Source of the DNA: Wenzhouxiangella sp.
GTDB taxonomy: Bacteria > Pseudomonadota > Gammaproteobacteria > Xanthomonadales > Wenzhouxiangellaceae
Reading direction: 5' to 3'
NCBI GenBank assembly: GCA_007119095.1
Contig: SKQI01000254.1
Span: 1 to 9,110, forward strand
Length of the DNA stretch: 9,110 nucleotides
The position numbers and the translations under genes were made by a program. The notes under the pieces were generated by a model. That model saw only the letters and a list, made by a program, of their open reading frames with translations, did no database searches and was not told where the DNA came from. Positions 6,497 to 9,110 of this stretch are shown piece by piece. How positions within the stretch are numbered: position 1 is the first letter of the stretch; every line of letters begins with the position of its first letter.

Positions 6497-7492
6497 ATGG
6501 GGAAGGCAGTGGAGCCGCAACTTTCTCTGCATGTTTATGGAGGGTTTCTCGAGACCATTCCGGATGCAGCCCTGGTCGTTGAGCGCAGCGGGGTCATCGC
6601 CTATGCCAGTTCGCTGGCCGGGCAGTTGTTCGGGGTCAGCGCCTCGGCGTTGACCGGCATGGCCGTCCATGAGCTTGTCCCGGAAGATCGTCGCGCCAGT
6701 CATGGCGAACGCGTGGAAAGCTACTGGCGAGAGGCCCGGGTTCGCCGGATGGGGGAGTCGGATTTTTCGGCACGTCGCCCGGACGGCAGTCTGTTTGCCG
6801 CCGATATCATGCTGGCGCCGATTTCATTGGCCGAAGGTGATATGGCCCTGTGCGTGATCAGAGACTTGAGCGAACAAAAGGCGCAGGAGACCGCGCTCAA
6901 GGCCGCCCTGGCGCGCGAGCGTCGTCTTGCCCTTTCAGACCCTTTGGTCGGTGTCGCCAACAAACGCCATCTCGAGCTGGCGCTATCCCATGAAATTGAG
7001 CAGCTACGGAGACATGGGCGACCATTTACCTTGATTTATCTGGACCTGGATCAGTTCAAGCCTTTGAATGACCAGCAAGGCCATGCCGAGGGCGACAAGG
7101 TGCTCAAGGCGCTTGGCGCGTTCCTGCAGGCAAACGTTCGCAAAACCGACCTGGTTGCCCGCGTGGGCGGCGATGAGTTCGTTGTCCTGATGGTAGAAAC
7201 CAACGCCAAAAGCGCCAGGCAAAGGGTTCCGGAGCTATTCGTGGCTGCGCAGTCATTTTTTCGAACCTCTTCGTGGCCGGTCACAGCGTCGGTTGGGGCC
7301 GCCGTGCTTGCCGAACCACCCGAATCTGTTGAAGATGCGCTCAGTCGTGCCGATAACTTGATGCTGATGGCCAAGCGGCAAGGTCGTGACCGCTGCCTTG
7401 CCCACTACGTTGAGTCGGAAAACAAGATCGAGTCGTGCGACACGATCAGGCCTGCGAGTTCCATGCCGGAGCGTCAATCGGTCGCCAACTAA
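6497..7492 (+). CDS. PAS-GGDEF diguanylate cyclase
   Basis: A 331-residue cytosolic protein that probably makes cyclic di-GMP from two GTP. An N-terminal PAS domain (about 14-128; ETIPDAALVVERSGVIAYAS at its start and CVIRDLSEQKAQE at its end) leads through a short helical linker into a GGDEF domain (about 146-303). The active-site motif GGDEF is intact at 224-228. The metal and base-binding segment DLDQFKPLND (183-192) is intact. The inhibitory I-site RKTD (215-218) stands the usual five residues before GGDEF, so product inhibition is expected. The domain opens with SDPLVGVANKR, a variant of the common D-x-LTGLxNRR. There is no membrane segment or EAL domain. The PAS domain presumably senses a ligand or mediates dimerisation, but no cofactor-binding signature is clear. 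The last 28 residues are non-conserved. The ATG at 6497 has a poor ribosome binding site. Confidence 0.93.
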   Translation: MGKAVEPQLSLHVYGGFLETIPDAALVVERSGVIAYASSLAGQLFGVSASALTGMAVHELVPEDRRASHGERVESYWREARVRRMGESDFSARRPDGSLFAADIMLAPISLAEGDMALCVIRDLSEQKAQETALKAALARERRLALSDPLVGVANKRHLELALSHEIEQLRRHGRPFTLIYLDLDQFKPLNDQQGHAEGDKVLKALGAFLQANVRKTDLVARVGGDEFVVLMVETNAKSARQRVPELFVAAQSFFRTSSWPVTASVGAAVLAEPPESVEDALSRADNLMLMAKRQGRDRCLAHYVESENKIESCDTIRPASSMPERQSVAN

Positions 7493-7542
7493 GCCGTTCT
7501 GATGGCCGGTGGCGGAGTCACGGGCATGCAACCCGGCCCCGC

Positions 7543-7548
7543 TATACT
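7543..7548 (+). promoter_or_regulatory. Candidate -10 box for the phosphatase gene
   Basis: TATACT matches TATAAT at five of six positions and sits in an 86-base gap between the cyclase stop and the phosphatase start. Transcription would start near 7555 with a leader of about 24 bases. No clear -35 is seen (ACGGGC with 17-base spacing), so an activator may be needed or the match may be chance. I see no terminator with a T-run after the cyclase gene. Confidence 0.4.
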
Positions 7549-7578
7549 TTTACATGGTTTTCAGTTTGATTGTCAGGA

Positions 7579-9110
7579 ATGAGGAATTTAGCCGGCCTTG
7601 CCATCCGTTCCGGTCTGATGGGTATTGGGCTACTGTTCACTATGTCTGCCGATGCAGAGGTAGAGCCGGAATCCAGCCGGTTCAGCCATGATCATACCCC
7701 GCGCCTGGTCATCGGAATCACCATCGATCAGATGCGACCGGATTACTTTTACCGATTCTGGAATCATTACGGAGAGGGTGGTTTCCGACGCTTGCTCAAT
7801 GACGGTTTCCTGTTTCGCAACGCCATGTACAGCTACAGCCACACGGCAACGGGCCCTGGCCACGCGGCGATTTACACCGGCACGACGCCGAGGGTCAATG
7901 GGCTGATCGGCAACCGTTGGTATGTGCCTGACCTGGAACGATCAATCAACGTCGTTGAAGTGCCGGGCAGTGATTTTGTCACTGTCGGTGGTGGTGCTGA
8001 CGCTGGCCAGTATCGATCCCCGGGCAATATGCTGGTGACCACGGTCGGAGACGAATTGCACCTATACACCGGTGAGCGCTCACGCTCTGTGTCGATATCC
8101 ATGAAGGATCGCTCGGCCATCCTGTCCGGCGGACACACTGGTAGCGCTTACTGGTTCGATTCGGCCACCGGCAATTTTGTCACCTCGACCTTCTACCGCG
8201 ATGCCTTGCCGGAATGGCTGCAGGCTTTCAACGCCAGACGCCTGGCGCGCGAGTTCCTGCAGCGCACCTGGGAACCGGCACGCCCCATCGAAACCTACGT
8301 CGAAAGCCGGGCTGATCGCAATCCATACGAACGCCCCCTGCCGGGTACTTTCCGCGCCACCTTTCCGATTGACCTGGCTGAAATCATGCGGCAGCCCAAC
8401 CACGATGCCGGCATTCTGGGGATTACCCCTTTTGGCGACGAGCTGTTGTTCGAGCTGGCCAAGGTCGCTTTGATTGAGGAGTCGCTGGGGCGGGGCGATA
8501 CGCCCGACATGTTTATGCTGGGCCTGTCGGCAGCCGACATCATCGGGCATTTCTTTGGCCCGGCATCGAAGCAGATCCAGGACTACTACATCCGCCTGGA
8601 TGAATACCTGGCCGATTTCCTCGAGTTTCTTGACAAGCATTATGAACGCCATGAATATCTGGTCTTCATCACCGCCGATCACGGCGCTCACTACGTCCCC
8701 CAATATCTGCATGACAAGCGCATTCCTACCGGTCACAGCAACTTCCATACCCGGTTGAACGAAACCCTTGAAGCGCAGCTTCGACAACACCTGGAGCGCC
8801 GCTTTGGGGCCGACTTGTTGCTGGCCATCAGCGGCCAGAATATCTACCTTGATCGAGTCCGAATTGACGAATTGAAGCTCGATCTGTCGATGGTTCGCCA
8901 GAAAGCTGTCAGCTTTCTCATGCGGCTGGATTTTGTCGGCGGCGCCATCAGTGCCAGCACGCTGGACCAGGCAGAGTTCACCGAGGGCGTGCGCGGTCTG
9001 ATCATGCAGAATTATTTTCCGGCGCGATCCGGTGATGTCATGGTCTGGCTGACGCCTCACACCCGCGGCGATCTCGGCACCGGCTTCACCGGCCACGGCA
9101 CGCCCTGGAC
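7579..9110 (+). CDS. PafA-like secreted alkaline phosphatase family protein (C-terminus cut by right edge)
   Basis: The frame is open from the ATG at 7579 to the window edge (510 residues); relatives are about 540-560 long, so only some 30-50 residues are missing. A signal peptide covers about 1-26 (hydrophobic core 12-22, SADA before the cut). Alkaline phosphatase superfamily residues are visible: D50 in TIDQMRPD, the likely nucleophile T91 in TATGPGH, N112 in GNRWY, K176 and R178 in KDR, D320 and H324 in ADIIGH, D367-H368 in TADHG, and H506 in GHGTP. Spacings agree with PafA of Elizabethkingia (T79, N100, K162, R164, D305, H309, D352, H353, H486, as I recall). The K-x-R pair suggests a phosphate monoesterase, not a diesterase. 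It should release phosphate in the periplasm or outside the cell. AGGA directly abuts the ATG, which is unusually close for a ribosome binding site, but no better in-frame start exists nearby. Confidence 0.92.
   Translation, partial: MRNLAGLAIRSGLMGIGLLFTMSADAEVEPESSRFSHDHTPRLVIGITIDQMRPDYFYRFWNHYGEGGFRRLLNDGFLFRNAMYSYSHTATGPGHAAIYTGTTPRVNGLIGNRWYVPDLERSINVVEVPGSDFVTVGGGADAGQYRSPGNMLVTTVGDELHLYTGERSRSVSISMKDRSAILSGGHTGSAYWFDSATGNFVTSTFYRDALPEWLQAFNARRLAREFLQRTWEPARPIETYVESRADRNPYERPLPGTFRATFPIDLAEIMRQPNHDAGILGITPFGDELLFELAKVALIEESLGRGDTPDMFMLGLSAADIIGHFFGPASKQIQDYYIRLDEYLADFLEFLDKHYERHEYLVFITADHGAHYVPQYLHDKRIPTGHSNFHTRLNETLEAQLRQHLERRFGADLLLAISGQNIYLDRVRIDELKLDLSMVRQKAVSFLMRLDFVGGAISASTLDQAEFTEGVRGLIMQNYFPARSGDVMVWLTPHTRGDLGTGFTGHGTPW

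Noticed and set aside
7504..7538. Inverted repeat GGCCGG / CCGGCC after the cyclase gene as a possible terminator
   Set aside because: The loop is 23 bases and no T-run follows; a smaller CGGG/CCCG stem inside it is only 4 base pairs. It overlaps the region where the phosphatase promoter would lie.
7509..7691. Small plus-strand frame beginning before the phosphatase gene
   Set aside because: It starts at a GTG without a ribosome binding site, contains the phosphatase promoter candidate, and overlaps the signal-peptide coding region in another frame.
8080..9096. Minus-strand open frame of 338 codons opposite the phosphatase gene
   Set aside because: The plus strand encodes an intact alkaline phosphatase with all catalytic residues. 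The antisense frame has no domain, promoter or ribosome binding site that I can see.

Overview
The window looks like ordinary chromosomal DNA from a GC-rich, Gram-negative proteobacterium. My best guess is a gammaproteobacterium near Xanthomonadales/Chromatiales, based on overall composition, the kind of MoxR-RDD-SpoIIM membrane-protein cluster, a BPSS1780-type membrane protein, and a PafA-like secreted phosphatase. The lineage cannot be fixed from sequence reading alone. I see no tRNA, rRNA, CRISPR array, insertion sequence or phage gene.

Minus strand, 6378 down to 1: one tightly packed operon of seven genes. In transcription order they are a BPSS1780-type multi-pass membrane protein, an RDD-domain membrane protein, a SpoIIM-type membrane protein, a polytopic membrane protein that looks like the N-terminal half of larger DUF4129 proteins, a short DUF4129 protein, a DUF4350 protein, a MoxR AAA+ ATPase, and then the start of a DUF58 (vWA-like) protein cut by the left edge as the eighth reading frame. 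Junctions are 4-base overlaps (GTGA or ATGA), an 11-base overlap, or gaps of 5 and 11 bases, so the genes are probably translationally coupled. The set RDD + SpoIIM + DUF4129/DUF4350 + MoxR + DUF58 recurs in distant phyla, including the mycobacterial moxR2 neighbourhood as I recall it. It is probably one envelope machine: a cytosolic MoxR ATPase with a DUF58 partner acting on a group of inner-membrane proteins. The substrate is not known.

Plus strand, 6497 to 7492: a PAS-GGDEF diguanylate cyclase with an intact active site and an intact inhibitory I-site, transcribed divergently from the operon across a 118-base promoter region.

Plus strand, 7579 to the right edge: a secreted alkaline phosphatase of the PafA type. 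It is truncated by the window after 510 residues, but all predicted zinc ligands and the substrate-binding residues lie inside the window. A TATACT -10 candidate precedes it.

The main points for a second look are the split of the DUF4129 protein into two overlapping genes, the BPSS1780 gene at the head of the operon, and cysteine pairs on the presumed periplasmic faces of the DUF4129 and DUF4350 proteins.
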